This document shows, one piece after another, positions 25,005 through 34,702 of a stretch of 64,000 bases of DNA; within the stretch, counting starts at the first letter, position 1; every line of letters begins with the position of its first letter. A program made the position numbers and the translations under genes. The notes beneath the pieces are model-generated. The model made no database searches. It was not told the DNA's origin and was given only the letters and a program-made list of their open reading frames with translations. The stretch covers positions 1-64,000 of the forward strand of contig CAZLCS010000026.1 in NCBI GenBank assembly GCA_964557955.1, written 5' to 3'. The stretch is from JALOOX01 sp964557955 (GTDB taxonomy: Bacteria; Desulfobacterota; Syntrophobacteria; Syntrophobacterales; Syntrophobacteraceae).

Positions 25005-25958
25005 TTGAATAGTTTTCTTGAATACCAAAACACACTTGCAGAAGAAACACTGTTCCAGGGGGTGGGTCTCCACTCGGGCGCCAGAATTTCCGTCCGTCTG
25101 AAGCCAGCCCACCCCAACTCCGGAATCCTGTTCAAGAGAGTGGACATCCCCGGTCAGCCCATGATCGCCGCGCGACACCACCACGTGGTGGATACCCGTT
25201 TTGCGACGACCATCGGAAGCAACGGCACCGTTGTCTCCACCATCGAGCATTTGATGGCAGCCTTTTGGGGCGCGGGTATCGACAATGCGATGGTTGAGCT
25301 CGACGGCTCGGAAATCCCGATTCTCGATGGGAGTGCAGGCCCCTATCTGGATGTCCTGAATCGTGCAGGTATTTCAGTGCAGGCGGCGGTGCGCAGGGTC
25401 CTTCGTGTCCAGCGAACGGTTCTGGTCCGCGAGGGAGATGCCTACATCAAGGCAATACCCTCCAATCGCTTTTCGGTCAATTATAGCATCGATTTTCCTC
25501 ATCCCCTGGTGGGCAGGCAAGAGTATGTGTACGAGTACAACCGGGCATCTTTCCAGAGGGAAATCGCTCATGCGCGAACATTCGGTTTTCTGAAAGACGT
25601 CGAAAAGCTGCAGAGTATGGGGCTTGCGCGCGGGGGCTCCCTGGAAAACGCCGTGGTCTTTGATGACTACCGGGTTCTCAACCAGGGAGGCTTCCGATAT
25701 TCGGACGAATGTGTTCGTCACAAGATCCTTGACCTTCTGGGGGATCTGTCGCTGGCGGGCATGCCGTTAGCCGGTCATTTCGAGGTCCACAAGGCCGGGC
25801 ATTCGCTCCACAATCGGTTCCTCAGGGAGCTCTTTGACCGACCCGGCGCCTACGGAATCTGCCAGGCCTTTGCGGTTCAGGTGCCGTTTTTCCCTCATGC
25901 AACGATACCTGCTCCAGCCTTTCCGGAACGTTTCCAGCCGACCGGTCATACTTTGTGA
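25005..25958 (+). CDS. lpxC: UDP-3-O-acyl-N-acetylglucosamine deacetylase
   Basis: A 317-residue zinc amidase that performs the committed step of lipid A synthesis. Zinc ligands are visible in STIEHLMAAFWG (His near 82) and in the later YSDECVRHKILDLLGDLSL (His and Asp near 241 and 245), with the catalytic histidine in FEVHKAGHSLHN. Start is TTG at 25005, set by AGGAGG eight bases upstream; the ATG at 24998 is out of frame. Its presence shows a lipid A-producing Gram-negative. It is monocistronic, followed by a clear terminator. Confidence 0.95.
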   Translation: MNSFLEYQNTLAEETLFQGVGLHSGARISVRLKPAHPNSGILFKRVDIPGQPMIAARHHHVVDTRFATTIGSNGTVVSTIEHLMAAFWGAGIDNAMVELDGSEIPILDGSAGPYLDVLNRAGISVQAAVRRVLRVQRTVLVREGDAYIKAIPSNRFSVNYSIDFPHPLVGRQEYVYEYNRASFQREIAHARTFGFLKDVEKLQSMGLARGGSLENAVVFDDYRVLNQGGFRYSDECVRHKILDLLGDLSLAGMPLAGHFEVHKAGHSLHNRFLRELFDRPGAYGICQAFAVQVPFFPHATIPAPAFPERFQPTGHTL

Positions 25959-25989
25959 TCCAATCCATCCACCATTGAAGCCAATGAGA

Positions 25990-26017
25990 GGGCCGCTCGA
26001 AATGAGCGGCCCTTTTT
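25990..26017 (+). terminator. lpxC terminator
   Basis: GGGCCGCTC (25990-25998) and GAGCGGCCC (26004-26012) form a perfect nine-base-pair stem followed by TTTTT. Confidence 0.9.
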
Positions 26018-26246
26018 GTTCCAGCTTCACTTTTCGTCGAATCGTTCTTGCGCATCCGGTCGACAACGCGCCAAAATGCGAGTGGCGTTGGTGCTCCAGT
26101 CTCAGGGCGTCTCGCCGATGAGGTTCATGTAAAGCCTCCCGGCCTCAGTCGGTCTGACATCCAGTCCTTGCCTCACGGTGTGGGCCTGATATATAAGCGT
26201 CTCCGTTGCCGCTGTTTAGATTCCAAACGAGGAGAATCCACCCCCC

Positions 26247-27929
26247 ATGGCTCTTGTAAGGACACGTATCATCCAAATGCTGGCGGACGCCATCGGCCCC
26301 ATGGTTGAGCTCGCGGGGCTACCGCCGGTAGACTTCGGGAACATCGAGCTCACCGTCCCCAAAACCCCGCAGCACGGGGATTACGCAACCAATTTGGCTC
26401 TCAGCCTCACGCGCCAGTTCAAGCGGAATCCGAGGGAGATTGCTTCGGAGATTGTCAACCGCCTGCAGGATCCCGACGGGATGATCGCCCGTGTTGAGAT
26501 CGCCGGCCCCGGTTTCATCAACTTCTTTGTGAAACCCCATGTTTGGCATGACATTCTCCTGGAGATTTTCAGGGCGCCCGATGCATACGGACATCAGGAT
26601 CTCGGGCAAGGCAAGCGGGTTCAGGTGGAATTCGTGAGCGCCAACCCGACGGGTCCCCTTCATATCGGGCATGGTCGCGGTGCGGCGACGGGAGATGTGC
26701 TGGCCAACATTCTCGGTGCCTGCGGATATGATGTGGAGCGCGAGTACTACATCAACGATGCGGGCAATCAGATGGACACCCTGGGGCGAAGCCTCTATTA
26801 TCGGTATCAGGAGATTCTGGGAGAGGTTGTCGAATTCCCCGAGAATCACTATCGCGGTGAATACATGGTCGAACTGGCCCGCGAATACCGTGCGGAGGTT
26901 GGGGATCGATTCCGCGGAGCACCTTTGGCCGAGGTTCTGCCCGAGTTTTCCAGGTATGCCGGCGATCGGATTCTTGCGGGTATCCGGGACGACCTGAGTC
27001 AGTTCGGAGTGGTCTTCGACCGCTGGTTCAGCGAACAGACATTGCATGACCGCAATGTGGTGGGCGAGACCATCCGGAAGCTCCAGTCCGAGGGGTATGT
27101 TTATGACCATGAAGGCGCCAAGTGGTTCAGAAGTACAGCGTTCGGGGATGAGAAGGATCGAGTCGTCATTCGAGCCAACGGCATCAGCACTTATTTTGCC
27201 GCCGATATTGCTTACCACAAGGACAAGTTCGACCGTGGATACGATCTGGTCATCGATATCTGGGGCGCTGATCATCACGGGTATGTCGAGCGCATGCTGG
27301 CAGGCACCCAGGCGCTGGGGCGAAAGCGCGATGATTTGCGGATCATCCTGATTCAGCTCGTCAATCTCCTGCGGGGAGGATCGCCCGTGGCTATGTCCAC
27401 GCGGGCGGGGGAATTCGTCACGCTCCGCGAGGTCATCGATGAAGTCGGCAAGGATGCTGCCCGGTACATTTTTCTCACTCGCCGCTCCGACAGCCCGTTG
27501 GATTTCGATCTGGAAGTGGCCAAGATGCAGAACAATGACAATCCGGTTTTCTATGTGCAATACGCTCATGCGAGGCTCAGCAGTGTATTTGAGGTGGCCC
27601 GGGAGAGGGGAGTTGAGTGCTCATGGATGAAGACCGGAACCCCTCCACCGCTCGATAGCCTGATGCTTCCGCCGGAAATCGAGATCATGCGGATGTTGGG
27701 AGAATATCCTGAAATGCTGGCCAGCTGCTGCAGAAACCTGGAGCCCCACCTCATCTCGTTCTACCTGCATGAGCTTGTTTCCCTCTTTCACAGCTATTAC
27801 AATCAGAACCGCATTCTGGGCGACGATCCCGATCAGACCCAGGCGCGCCTTTTCCTGGCGGCTGCTGTTCGCAGCGTGATTCACAATGCTTTGGGACTTC
27901 TTGGCGTGAGCGCTCCGGAAAAGATGTGA
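26247..27929 (+). CDS. argS: Arginyl-tRNA synthetase
   Basis: A 560-residue class I synthetase that charges tRNA-Arg. The N-terminal Add1 domain (about 1-90) carries HGDYATNLAL; the HIGH signature is in ANPTGPLHIGHGRGA near 130-144; the KMSKS position is the divergent VAMSTRAGEF, as in many ArgS. The C-terminal DALR anticodon-binding domain ends SVIHNALGLLGVSAPEKM, the usual ArgS terminus. Start ATG at 26247 has GAGGAG upstream. It follows a 230-base gap after the lpxC terminator and is probably cotranscribed with the SPOR gene. Confidence 0.96.
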   Translation: MALVRTRIIQMLADAIGPMVELAGLPPVDFGNIELTVPKTPQHGDYATNLALSLTRQFKRNPREIASEIVNRLQDPDGMIARVEIAGPGFINFFVKPHVWHDILLEIFRAPDAYGHQDLGQGKRVQVEFVSANPTGPLHIGHGRGAATGDVLANILGACGYDVEREYYINDAGNQMDTLGRSLYYRYQEILGEVVEFPENHYRGEYMVELAREYRAEVGDRFRGAPLAEVLPEFSRYAGDRILAGIRDDLSQFGVVFDRWFSEQTLHDRNVVGETIRKLQSEGYVYDHEGAKWFRSTAFGDEKDRVVIRANGISTYFAADIAYHKDKFDRGYDLVIDIWGADHHGYVERMLAGTQALGRKRDDLRIILIQLVNLLRGGSPVAMSTRAGEFVTLREVIDEVGKDAARYIFLTRRSDSPLDFDLEVAKMQNNDNPVFYVQYAHARLSSVFEVARERGVECSWMKTGTPPPLDSLMLPPEIEIMRMLGEYPEMLASCCRNLEPHLISFYLHELVSLFHSYYNQNRILGDDPDQTQARLFLAAAVRSVIHNALGLLGVSAPEKM

Positions 27930-28006
27930 CGAACCGCTGTAGCAGTCCCTCATGGCCCCTCGGGCCACCCTGAACAACAAGAAGGCCTACAGCCTGGGTA
28001 GTTTGA

Positions 28007-28051
28007 CTTGAGATTTGAAACCTGAGGCTTGAACCTTGAGACTTGAAACCT
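28007..28051 (+). repeat. Short tandem repeat before the SPOR gene
   Basis: CTTGAGATTTGAAACCT at 28007-28023 is repeated at 28035-28051 with one change (16 of 17), with further partial copies of TTGAAAC between. It sits just upstream of the SPOR gene start. Confidence 0.7.
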
Positions 28052-28067
28052 TTCGTAGCAGGCATGC

Positions 28068-28802
28068 ATGAGAGATCTCAGCCCGTCTGAGAAGAGCGAC
28101 CCGGAGAAGAAACCCCGGCTCTATCGGTTCGAGCTGAGTGGTCTCCGGTTGGGTCTGTACTCGGGTTGCCTGATCCTGGCCCTCTCGTGGATGTTTGTGT
28201 TTGGGGTGTTGGTGGGGCGTGGAATACCCCTGGTGGATCTCGACAGCACTTCTTTGCAGGCCCAGTTGTTAAGGTATCTTGGTCTGGGGCGCCAGCCTGT
28301 CGAGACCGTCGAGAACGCGGCCGAGAGCTGGGACCCAGAGACTGTTCTCAAATCACTCGACTATTATGAGAATCTGACTCAGAAGGATGCTCCGGCAGAC
28401 AAGCAGGCGCCCACGGCATCCATCGCTCCAGGCAAGGGGGCCGGCAAAGACTCCGCGGCTCAGAAGGCGAAGCCCTCCGCGCAGCAGCCTCCACAATCCG
28501 AAGAGCAGAGTGAAAAGGACGGGCGGACGAACAAGGATGCATCACCAGCGGGAAAGGGGGGAGAGCACTTCACCCTCCTGGTGGTTTCGTTGCGCGATGC
28601 CGCCAATGCTGCCAAACTGGTGGAGCAGCTCAAGGCCAAAGGCTACTCGCCTCGACTCGAGAACATCGATCTGAACACCGGAGGGCGTTGGAACAGGGTG
28701 CTCGTTGGCTCATTTGGCAGCAGGGAGGAAGCCCTGCGATTCGCTGCAGAATTCAACCGCAAAGAACACATGGAAGGCCTGGTCATTCGAGAGACTCAAT
28801 GA
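28068..28802 (+). CDS. SPOR-domain membrane protein
   Basis: A 244-residue bitopic protein. A short basic cytoplasmic start is followed by one transmembrane helix (about 25-48, LGLYSGCLILALSWMFVFGV), a low-complexity Ala/Lys/Gln/Pro periplasmic linker (about 100-165), and a C-terminal SPOR domain (about 166-244: HFTLLVVSLRDAANA, RWNRVLVGSFGSREEAL). SPOR domains bind denuded peptidoglycan at division sites, so it probably acts in septal wall processing. It lies between argS and uvrB on the same strand. Confidence 0.88.
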   Translation: MRDLSPSEKSDPEKKPRLYRFELSGLRLGLYSGCLILALSWMFVFGVLVGRGIPLVDLDSTSLQAQLLRYLGLGRQPVETVENAAESWDPETVLKSLDYYENLTQKDAPADKQAPTASIAPGKGAGKDSAAQKAKPSAQQPPQSEEQSEKDGRTNKDASPAGKGGEHFTLLVVSLRDAANAAKLVEQLKAKGYSPRLENIDLNTGGRWNRVLVGSFGSREEALRFAAEFNRKEHMEGLVIRETQ

Positions 28803-28890
28803 CTCAAGCCTCGCCCGCCATCAGGCAGAAGCCTGAAACCGTGGGGCCGCCCGCCAGCCGGGCGCAACAATGGATTCCTGCCTGCAGCTT

Positions 28891-30888
28891 ATGAAACCGT
28901 TTTCGATCGTCAGTTCATTTGCACCCACTGGAGACCAGCCTCAAGCCATTGAGGGCCTGAGTACAAACCTTCGGGCGGGAGTCCGAGAGCAGGTGCTTCT
29001 CGGAGTCACGGGTTCGGGCAAGACCTTCACCATGGCGCATGTGGTCGAAAGGTTGCAAAAACCCACCCTGGTGATCGCCCCGAACAAAACACTGGCCGCT
29101 CAGCTCTACGGCGAGTTCAAAGCCTTCTTCCCCGAGAACGCAGTGGAATACTTCGTTTCCTACTACGACTATTACCAGCCCGAAGCCTACGTTCCTCGAA
29201 CCGATACGTACATAGCCAAGGATGCTTCCATCAATGAAACGATTGACAAGATGCGCCACTCGGCAACGCGCTCGCTGTTGGTGCGTCGGGATGTGATCAT
29301 CGTGGCCAGCGTTTCCTGCATCTACGGGCTGGGGTCTCCGGAAACCTACCGGGACATGCTCCTTTTCCTCCGGAAGCACAGCGAAATGCCCCGTGAGCAC
29401 GTGATGCGAAAGCTCGTGGAAATCCAGTACCAGAGGAACGACCTCGATTTCCATCGCGGGACGTTCCGCGTCCGTGGGGACGTGCTCGAAATCTTTCCGG
29501 CTCACGAGGAGGATCGTGCGGTCAGAATCGAGTTCTTCGGGGATGAAATCGACGGCATCAAGGAGGTGGATCCGCTTACGGGACGCACCCTCCGGAACCT
29601 GGATGAAGTGGCCGTCTATCCCGGAACACACTACGTTACGGATCGGAACCACCTCGAGCGGGCCGTGAAGGCCATCCAGCTCGAACTGACCCAGCGGCTT
29701 GAGGAGCTCCACAGCGAAGGCAAACTGCTGGAGGCTCAACGCCTGGAAGAAAGAACCCGCCTCGACGTTGAGATGCTGCTCGAGCTCGGCTACTGCAGCG
29801 GCATCGAGAATTATTCACGGCACCTGGATGGACGCAATGCGGGGGAGCCTCCGGCGACCCTCCTTTCCTACTTCCCCGAAGATTGGCTCCTGTTCATCGA
29901 TGAAAGCCATATGACCATTCCCCAGTTGCAGGGCATGTATCGTGGGGACAGGGCTCGCAAAGAGACTCTGGTGCGCTATGGATTCCGCTTGCCGTCGGCA
30001 TTGGACAACCGGCCCCTCTCTTTCGAAGAATTCGAGAAGAAGATCAACCAGGTTGTCTATGTCTCGGCCACGCCGGGACCCTACGAGCTGGGACGAACCT
30101 CGGGCTGTGTCGTGGAGCAGATCATCCGTCCGACGGGTCTTGTGGATCCGAAGATAGAAGTGCGCCGGGCGGACTTCCAGGTGGACGATCTCATCGGGGA
30201 GATCCGCAGGCAGGTGGAGCGGGGATGCCGGGTCCTTGTGACCACGCTCACCAAGCGGATGGCTGAGGATCTGACGGAATATCTTGCTGAGCTCAACATC
30301 CGCGTCCGGTATATGCACTCGGACATCAACACCGTGGAGCGAATCGAACTGGTGCGGGATCTGAGGCTCGGTGAGTTCGATGTGCTGGTGGGCATCAACC
30401 TTCTGCGGGAAGGCCTGGACATTCCGGAGGTTTCCCTGGTGGCCGTGTTGGATGCGGACAACGAGGGCTTTCTGCGTTCGGAGCGCTCCCTGATTCAGAC
30501 GGTGGGGCGTGCAGCGCGAAACGTCGATGGGACGGTGATTCTGTATGCCAACCGAATGACGGAATCCATCCGGAGGACACTTGACGAAACCGAGCGACGC
30601 CGATCGATTCAGCTGGAGTATAACGAACAGCATCGGATCACCCCGAGGACCGTGAAGAAGGAAATCAAGGACATTCTGGCGGAATACCTGGACAGGGATC
30701 GTGATCAGGATTTCGTGTCCGAGGATCAACTGGACTATCCTGTTCTTCCGACCTCTCCCACGGATGATGAGATCGGGAAGCTCGAGAACCTGATGAAAGA
30801 GGCGGCTGCCGAGCTGGAATTTGAAAAGGCTGCTGTCCTCCGCGATCGAATACGGAAGCTCAAAGAGCTGCAGTTGCTGACGGCATGA
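28891..30888 (+). CDS. uvrB: Excinuclease ABC subunit B
   Basis: A 665-residue UvrB, the damage-verifying helicase-like subunit of nucleotide excision repair. Motifs are Walker A GVTGSGKT, the beta-hairpin YYDYYQPEAYVP, DEXX-type motif FIDESH, QTVGRAARN in motif VI, and the C-terminal UVR coiled-coil (LMKEAAAELEFEKAAVLRDRI). Start at 28891 (MKPFSIVSSFAPTGDQP) follows the family; the frame also opens at 28870. Neither start has a strong ribosome site. Its stop overlaps the next gene's start (ATGA), indicating coupling. Confidence 0.96.
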   Translation: MKPFSIVSSFAPTGDQPQAIEGLSTNLRAGVREQVLLGVTGSGKTFTMAHVVERLQKPTLVIAPNKTLAAQLYGEFKAFFPENAVEYFVSYYDYYQPEAYVPRTDTYIAKDASINETIDKMRHSATRSLLVRRDVIIVASVSCIYGLGSPETYRDMLLFLRKHSEMPREHVMRKLVEIQYQRNDLDFHRGTFRVRGDVLEIFPAHEEDRAVRIEFFGDEIDGIKEVDPLTGRTLRNLDEVAVYPGTHYVTDRNHLERAVKAIQLELTQRLEELHSEGKLLEAQRLEERTRLDVEMLLELGYCSGIENYSRHLDGRNAGEPPATLLSYFPEDWLLFIDESHMTIPQLQGMYRGDRARKETLVRYGFRLPSALDNRPLSFEEFEKKINQVVYVSATPGPYELGRTSGCVVEQIIRPTGLVDPKIEVRRADFQVDDLIGEIRRQVERGCRVLVTTLTKRMAEDLTEYLAELNIRVRYMHSDINTVERIELVRDLRLGEFDVLVGINLLREGLDIPEVSLVAVLDADNEGFLRSERSLIQTVGRAARNVDGTVILYANRMTESIRRTLDETERRRSIQLEYNEQHRITPRTVKKEIKDILAEYLDRDRDQDFVSEDQLDYPVLPTSPTDDEIGKLENLMKEAAAELEFEKAAVLRDRIRKLKELQLLTA

Positions 30889-31619
30889 TGCATATTCGGC
30901 AGGAACCAGGTGAAGCCTGGATACAGAAGGAGAGCTGGCGTCGGAAAGCTCACCCGGAGCTCCCCGAGTCGGAAAAGCAGGAGATCGCTCTCCACTGGGG
31001 GAAGATCGCTGCGTCCGTCCGCAGGAGCATCGCTTACAGAAAAGCTCGTCATCTGATGGTCCCCCCCTCGTCACACTTCTTTCAGGTGAGGCTCAATGCG
31101 CTCATGGATCGTAAGCTCCTCACCGTTCCCACTCCTGGAATGCAGAACGGGTTCCGACATTTCGATCCCGACCGGATTCCAGCCAAAGATCGATTGGCTG
31201 CTGCCAGACTCCGTATGACGGGTGCCGCGTTGACGAGAGGTTCTTATGGGTCGATGATTCCCCGTCCCGTTGACCTCCTGGTCGGAGAAGCGTTTTGTGG
31301 ATGTGAGAGCGGTGCTCTCATCGGTGACGGCAGGGGGCACCTGGACCTGACCTGCGCGGTCCTGGCAGCCCTCGGGTGGCTGGATCGTCAGGCTCAGATT
31401 CTTGCCGTTGTGCTGCAATACGTCGCTGTTTCGACTTGCCCGCAGGAGGAGCATGATGTTAAGGCTCACTGGCTCATCACTCGACAGGGAGTCATCCGCA
31501 CGAAGCTGGACGATGCTCCCAAACCGGCTATTTGCTGGGAAAAGCTCAGTCTTCGGCAGATACGGCGCAATGAGATCCTGTTTTACCTCGCATCCAGGGA
31601 CAACAGGATCTTCGCATAG
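30885..31619 (+). CDS. 5-formyltetrahydrofolate cyclo-ligase-like protein
   Basis: A 244-residue protein resembling the 5-FCL/MTHFS-like family. Recognisable parts are the basic N-terminus, VPPSSHFFQVRLNALMDRKLLTVPTPGMQNGF (the nucleotide-binding region) and RPVDLLVGEAFCGCESGALIGDGRGHLDL toward the middle. Family members use ATP to form methenyl-THF, but this subgroup is divergent and the usual C-terminal GYGGGYYD loop is changed to GDGRGHLD. It overlaps uvrB by four bases. Confidence 0.7.
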   Translation: MMHIRQEPGEAWIQKESWRRKAHPELPESEKQEIALHWGKIAASVRRSIAYRKARHLMVPPSSHFFQVRLNALMDRKLLTVPTPGMQNGFRHFDPDRIPAKDRLAAARLRMTGAALTRGSYGSMIPRPVDLLVGEAFCGCESGALIGDGRGHLDLTCAVLAALGWLDRQAQILAVVLQYVAVSTCPQEEHDVKAHWLITRQGVIRTKLDDAPKPAICWEKLSLRQIRRNEILFYLASRDNRIFA

Positions 31620-31820
31620 CTTCTTTTCGCCAGGTGATTCTCGTATAGAATTGACTTGATCAATGTGAGGGAAATATCTATTTAAGCAGCGGTTGATGAG
31701 ATGATTTCCCCGCTGGGGGGCGATTCAGCCTAGGCTCCAAACGCTGCCCCCCACCGAGTGTGGCTCACGTAGACGAATTGAATCCGTTGTTCCGGATGTG
31801 TTCCAAGGTGCGAGGTTGCC

Positions 31821-32795
31821 GTGTTGGAGACCAAAATCTGGAAGCAATTGAGACTGCCGCTTTCGGTGATCCTGCTTGCGGGAGCGATCCTCATCCCGTT
31901 GCCCGGTTTCGCCGATGAAGAAGAGTCATTCACTGCAACTGTGCGGCGTTACTCCTATCAGATCCCGGAACAGACCGTCATTGGATCGGCGGCCTGGGTG
32001 AAGATCAAGAAGGGCGACACGCTTTTGGACATCGCCAGGCGTTTTGGATTGGGGTTCAATGAGATCGAACTCCTCTACCCGAAAATGGACGCGTTCATCC
32101 CTCCCGTTGGAACACGCATCTCCGTGCCGACCATTTGGGTCCTGCCCCCCAGCCAGCATCAGCAGTTGGTGATCAATGTTCCCGAGCTCCGGCTGTACTT
32201 CTCTGAGAAGGGAAAGGGCTCGGTTCAGACCTACCCGATCGGAATCGGGGATGAAGGCTGGGAAACGCCGCTGGGCAGTTTCAGCATCGTTGAGAAGCGC
32301 CCCAATCCATCCTGGTATATTCCTGCATCCCTTCAGGAGAAATATGGCATGGCCGTTATGCCGCCGGGACCGGAAAACCCTCTGGGCGAGTTTATGATGA
32401 AATTCTCTGCGGGGGCCTATGGAGTGCACGGCACGGCGCAGCCGTGGGGAGTAGGGCGTCTGGTCAGCCATGGCTGTATTCGGTGCTACCCCGAGCATAT
32501 ACGTATTCTCTATCCGCAGGTCGCGGTGGGTACGAAGCTTGAGATTATTTATGAACCCGTCAAATTCGGCAAGCTTGATGGGCAGATATACGTTGAAGCC
32601 CATCCTGACGTTTACAAGAAAATCCCGGACTATTATCAATACGCTCAACAGAAGCTTTCTCAATCTCCTTATGCTAACCAGGTGGATTCCAGCAGATTGA
32701 CCACTGCTCTCAAGCTCCAAAATGGAGTTCCTACCAACGTCACTCGTCTTTCTATTGTGGACTCAGCGCTGAAAACGGTTGAGCTCACGCAATAA
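31821..32795 (+). CDS. L,D-transpeptidase with LysM domain
   Basis: A 324-residue exported enzyme that crosslinks peptidoglycan or attaches proteins to it. Signal peptide about 1-30; LysM wall-binding module about 60-105 (VKIKKGDTLLDIARRFG, LPVGTRISVP-type end); YkuD catalytic domain about 115-250 with GVHGTAQPWGVGR and the catalytic SHGCIRCYPEH (Cys near 219). The GTG start has CGAGG nearby. It is monocistronic, with about 200 bases before it and about 250 after it without a recognised gene. Confidence 0.93.
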   Translation: MLETKIWKQLRLPLSVILLAGAILIPLPGFADEEESFTATVRRYSYQIPEQTVIGSAAWVKIKKGDTLLDIARRFGLGFNEIELLYPKMDAFIPPVGTRISVPTIWVLPPSQHQQLVINVPELRLYFSEKGKGSVQTYPIGIGDEGWETPLGSFSIVEKRPNPSWYIPASLQEKYGMAVMPPGPENPLGEFMMKFSAGAYGVHGTAQPWGVGRLVSHGCIRCYPEHIRILYPQVAVGTKLEIIYEPVKFGKLDGQIYVEAHPDVYKKIPDYYQYAQQKLSQSPYANQVDSSRLTTALKLQNGVPTNVTRLSIVDSALKTVELTQ

Positions 32796-33044
32796 TGGTG
32801 ATATGAAATCGGGCAAATTCGTGATCCAGTAACGCCTTCCGGAAAAATCTGCTTGATTTTGTTGAATGAGTGGAGTAGCGTTGGTTTACTATTGGAATCA
32901 ATGGGGTTGCAGGCCGATATCAGTCTGTTTTCATTGGAAATATGGTTGTGTGAGAGGAGGTGAGAAAGAAGCAGGTTAAGGGGATTTTTTTCTCGCTGGG
33001 TTTAAGAAGAGGGTCAATTTGACAATCGAATGAGGAGGAAAGAG

Positions 33045-33305
33045 ATGAAAAGAGTGCTGGCGGTTTTCGTAATGGTGGCTCTGGCTTTCACGATGATTTC
33101 CGGCTGTGCATGCACTGAGGATGCGAAGAAGTGCACCGAGCTTTGTCAAGCCGCTCTCGACAAGGCAGCTCAGATTGAGCAATCCTGTGCAGCAAGCGCC
33201 AGGGCAGCTGAAGCTTCTGCTCAAAGAGCCGAGGCAGCCGCTCGTAGAGCTGAAGCAGCCGCCGACAAGTGTGAGCAGGCTTTCAAGAGGGGCCTGAAGA
33301 AGTAG
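33045..33305 (+). CDS. Ala- and Cys-rich small lipoprotein
   Basis: An 86-residue lipoprotein. Signal peptide and lipobox end at MISGC, and the mature part is an Ala/Glu/Arg-rich helix with heptad-like AARRAEAAADK repeats ending KRGLKK, resembling Lpp/OprI alanine-zipper proteins. It differs from Lpp by several extra cysteines (in CAC, KKC, ELC, QSC, DKC), which could form disulfides. GAGGAGG and the ATG at 33045 fix the start. It probably tethers or supports the envelope. A hairpin terminator follows. Confidence 0.8.
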   Translation: MKRVLAVFVMVALAFTMISGCACTEDAKKCTELCQAALDKAAQIEQSCAASARAAEASAQRAEAAARRAEAAADKCEQAFKRGLKK

Positions 33306-33355
33306 CTTGCGTCAGCAATATTCCAGATTTGAATTGAGCAATAGGCAGCATCCAT

Positions 33356-33392
33356 AAAAGGCCGGCGGGTGTCACACTCAGTCGGCCTTTTT
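33356..33392. terminator. Bidirectional terminator
   Basis: AAAAGGCCG (33356-33364) pairs with CGGCCTTTTT (33383-33392). T runs lie on both strands, so it can serve the lipoprotein gene (plus) and mlaD (minus), which converge here. Confidence 0.85.
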
Positions 33393-33434
33393 ATGTGCTG
33401 ACCTGCAGCTGATACTTGATGCTGACCCTATTTT

Positions 33435-33920
33435 CTACTGCTCTTGTCCCGTTCCCTTCTCCACGCTTCCAAACACAAATCTGCTGAGAAGTGATTCTAT
33501 GTCCAACGGTGGCTGGGTATCCTGAATCCTTCCATCAGGCTTGATGTATTCATCCGATGCACCTGGGCTTATGGACAGGTATTTGTCGCCGATGATACCC
33601 TTCGTCTTTACGCTTGCAATGGCATCTTCTTCAATATGAACGTCTTCGTTGATGCTGAGAGTCACCAGCGCCTGGCCGTTGCTCAGCCTGATCTTTTCCA
33701 CTTTGCCGATCTTCACTCCGGCCATGCTGACATCCGCGTTCTCCGTCAGTCCGCCGACATTGGAAAATTGTGCCTGGATCCTGTATCTGGAGCTGCCGAA
33801 CCATTCCACGTTGCCAAGCTTGAATGAAAGATAGGCCATGCACAACAATCCCACCAGGAGGAACAACCCCACGCCGAACTCGATCCCTTTTCTCTCCATC
33901 ACCGGCTTCCTTGTCGTCAA
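33435..33920 (-). CDS. mlaD: MlaD-like MCE-domain lipid transport protein
   Basis: A 161-residue periplasmic protein anchored by one N-terminal helix (about 14-33), followed by a single MCE domain (about 37-120, YRIQAQFSNVGGLTENADVSMAGVKIG). MlaD hexamers form the lipid channel of the Mla ABC transporter that maintains outer-membrane asymmetry. C-terminal residues 135-161 are variable and end VEKGTGQEQ. The start overlaps the mlaE stop by four bases. Confidence 0.93.
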   Translation of the reverse strand: MTTRKPVMERKGIEFGVGLFLLVGLLCMAYLSFKLGNVEWFGSSRYRIQAQFSNVGGLTENADVSMAGVKIGKVEKIRLSNGQALVTLSINEDVHIEEDAIASVKTKGIIGDKYLSISPGASDEYIKPDGRIQDTQPPLDIESLLSRFVFGSVEKGTGQEQ

Positions 33921-34702
33921 ATGAGTAGTGATGTCACCACGTAGTTTCCAACGAGAATACCTATGGACGACACAACCACCGCGTCGGTTGTGGCGCGACT
34001 GACCTGTTCGGGACCGAAGTTGCCTTCATCGACCCCTGCGAAAAAGCCCTTATAGGTGCTGATCCAGATCATGATCACCGAAAAACACAGGGATTTCACA
34101 ATACCCATATAGACGTCGGCCCACTCGACGCTCCTGCGCATGCCTTCGATGTATGCTCCCTCGTTGACTCCCAGCAACTGGACTCCAATGACATACCCGC
34201 TGAATATTCCCACCACATCGAAGAATGCAGTCAGCAGCGGCAGAGCTATCAGGCTGGCGATGAGACGAGGTGTGACCAGGTAGGAATGGGGATCGATGGC
34301 CATGCACTCCAGAGCATCAATCTGCTCGTCGATCCTCATGATGCCGAGCTCGGCACACATGGCCGAACCCGCCCGCCCCGTGACCATGAGGGCAGTAAGG
34401 ACCGGGCCCAGCTCACGAATGATACTGAGGGCCACGGCGGATCCGAGCATGCCCTCGGAGGCGAATTTCGAGAGCGTGTAATATCCCTGCAGACCCAGCA
34501 CCATGCCGGTGAAGGCCCCCGTAAACCCGACGACGAATAAGGATTTGGTGCCTATGAACCAGACCTGTTTGACGACAAAGAAGAGTTTGCCGGGTGGCCT
34601 GAACAGCCCTCGCAACATGTGATGGAAATACAGGCCCAGGCGCCCCAGGCGCCACAGTTCGTCGAGGGCACGGGCCCCGAGTGACTGGATGAGGTGGGTC
34701 AT
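33917..34702 (-). CDS. mlaE: MlaE-like ABC transporter permease
   Basis: A 261-residue inner-membrane permease. Five or so hydrophobic segments and the family motifs GFTGAFTGMVLGLQGYY and MRIDEQIDALECMAIDP are present. It pairs with MlaF and MlaD to move phospholipids between the membranes. The start at 34702 has AGGGGAGCGACC; the frame opens at 34738. There is an unusual 160-base gap before mlaF, with no gene. Confidence 0.94.
   Translation of the reverse strand: MTHLIQSLGARALDELWRLGRLGLYFHHMLRGLFRPPGKLFFVVKQVWFIGTKSLFVVGFTGAFTGMVLGLQGYYTLSKFASEGMLGSAVALSIIRELGPVLTALMVTGRAGSAMCAELGIMRIDEQIDALECMAIDPHSYLVTPRLIASLIALPLLTAFFDVVGIFSGYVIGVQLLGVNEGAYIEGMRRSVEWADVYMGIVKSLCFSVIMIWISTYKGFFAGVDEGNFGPEQVSRATTDAVVVSSIGILVGNYVVTSLLI

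Noticed and set aside
24730..25250. Long minus-strand frames over the thrC/lpxC gap
   Set aside because: They overlap the lpxC start antisense, have no ribosome site and no recognisable family.
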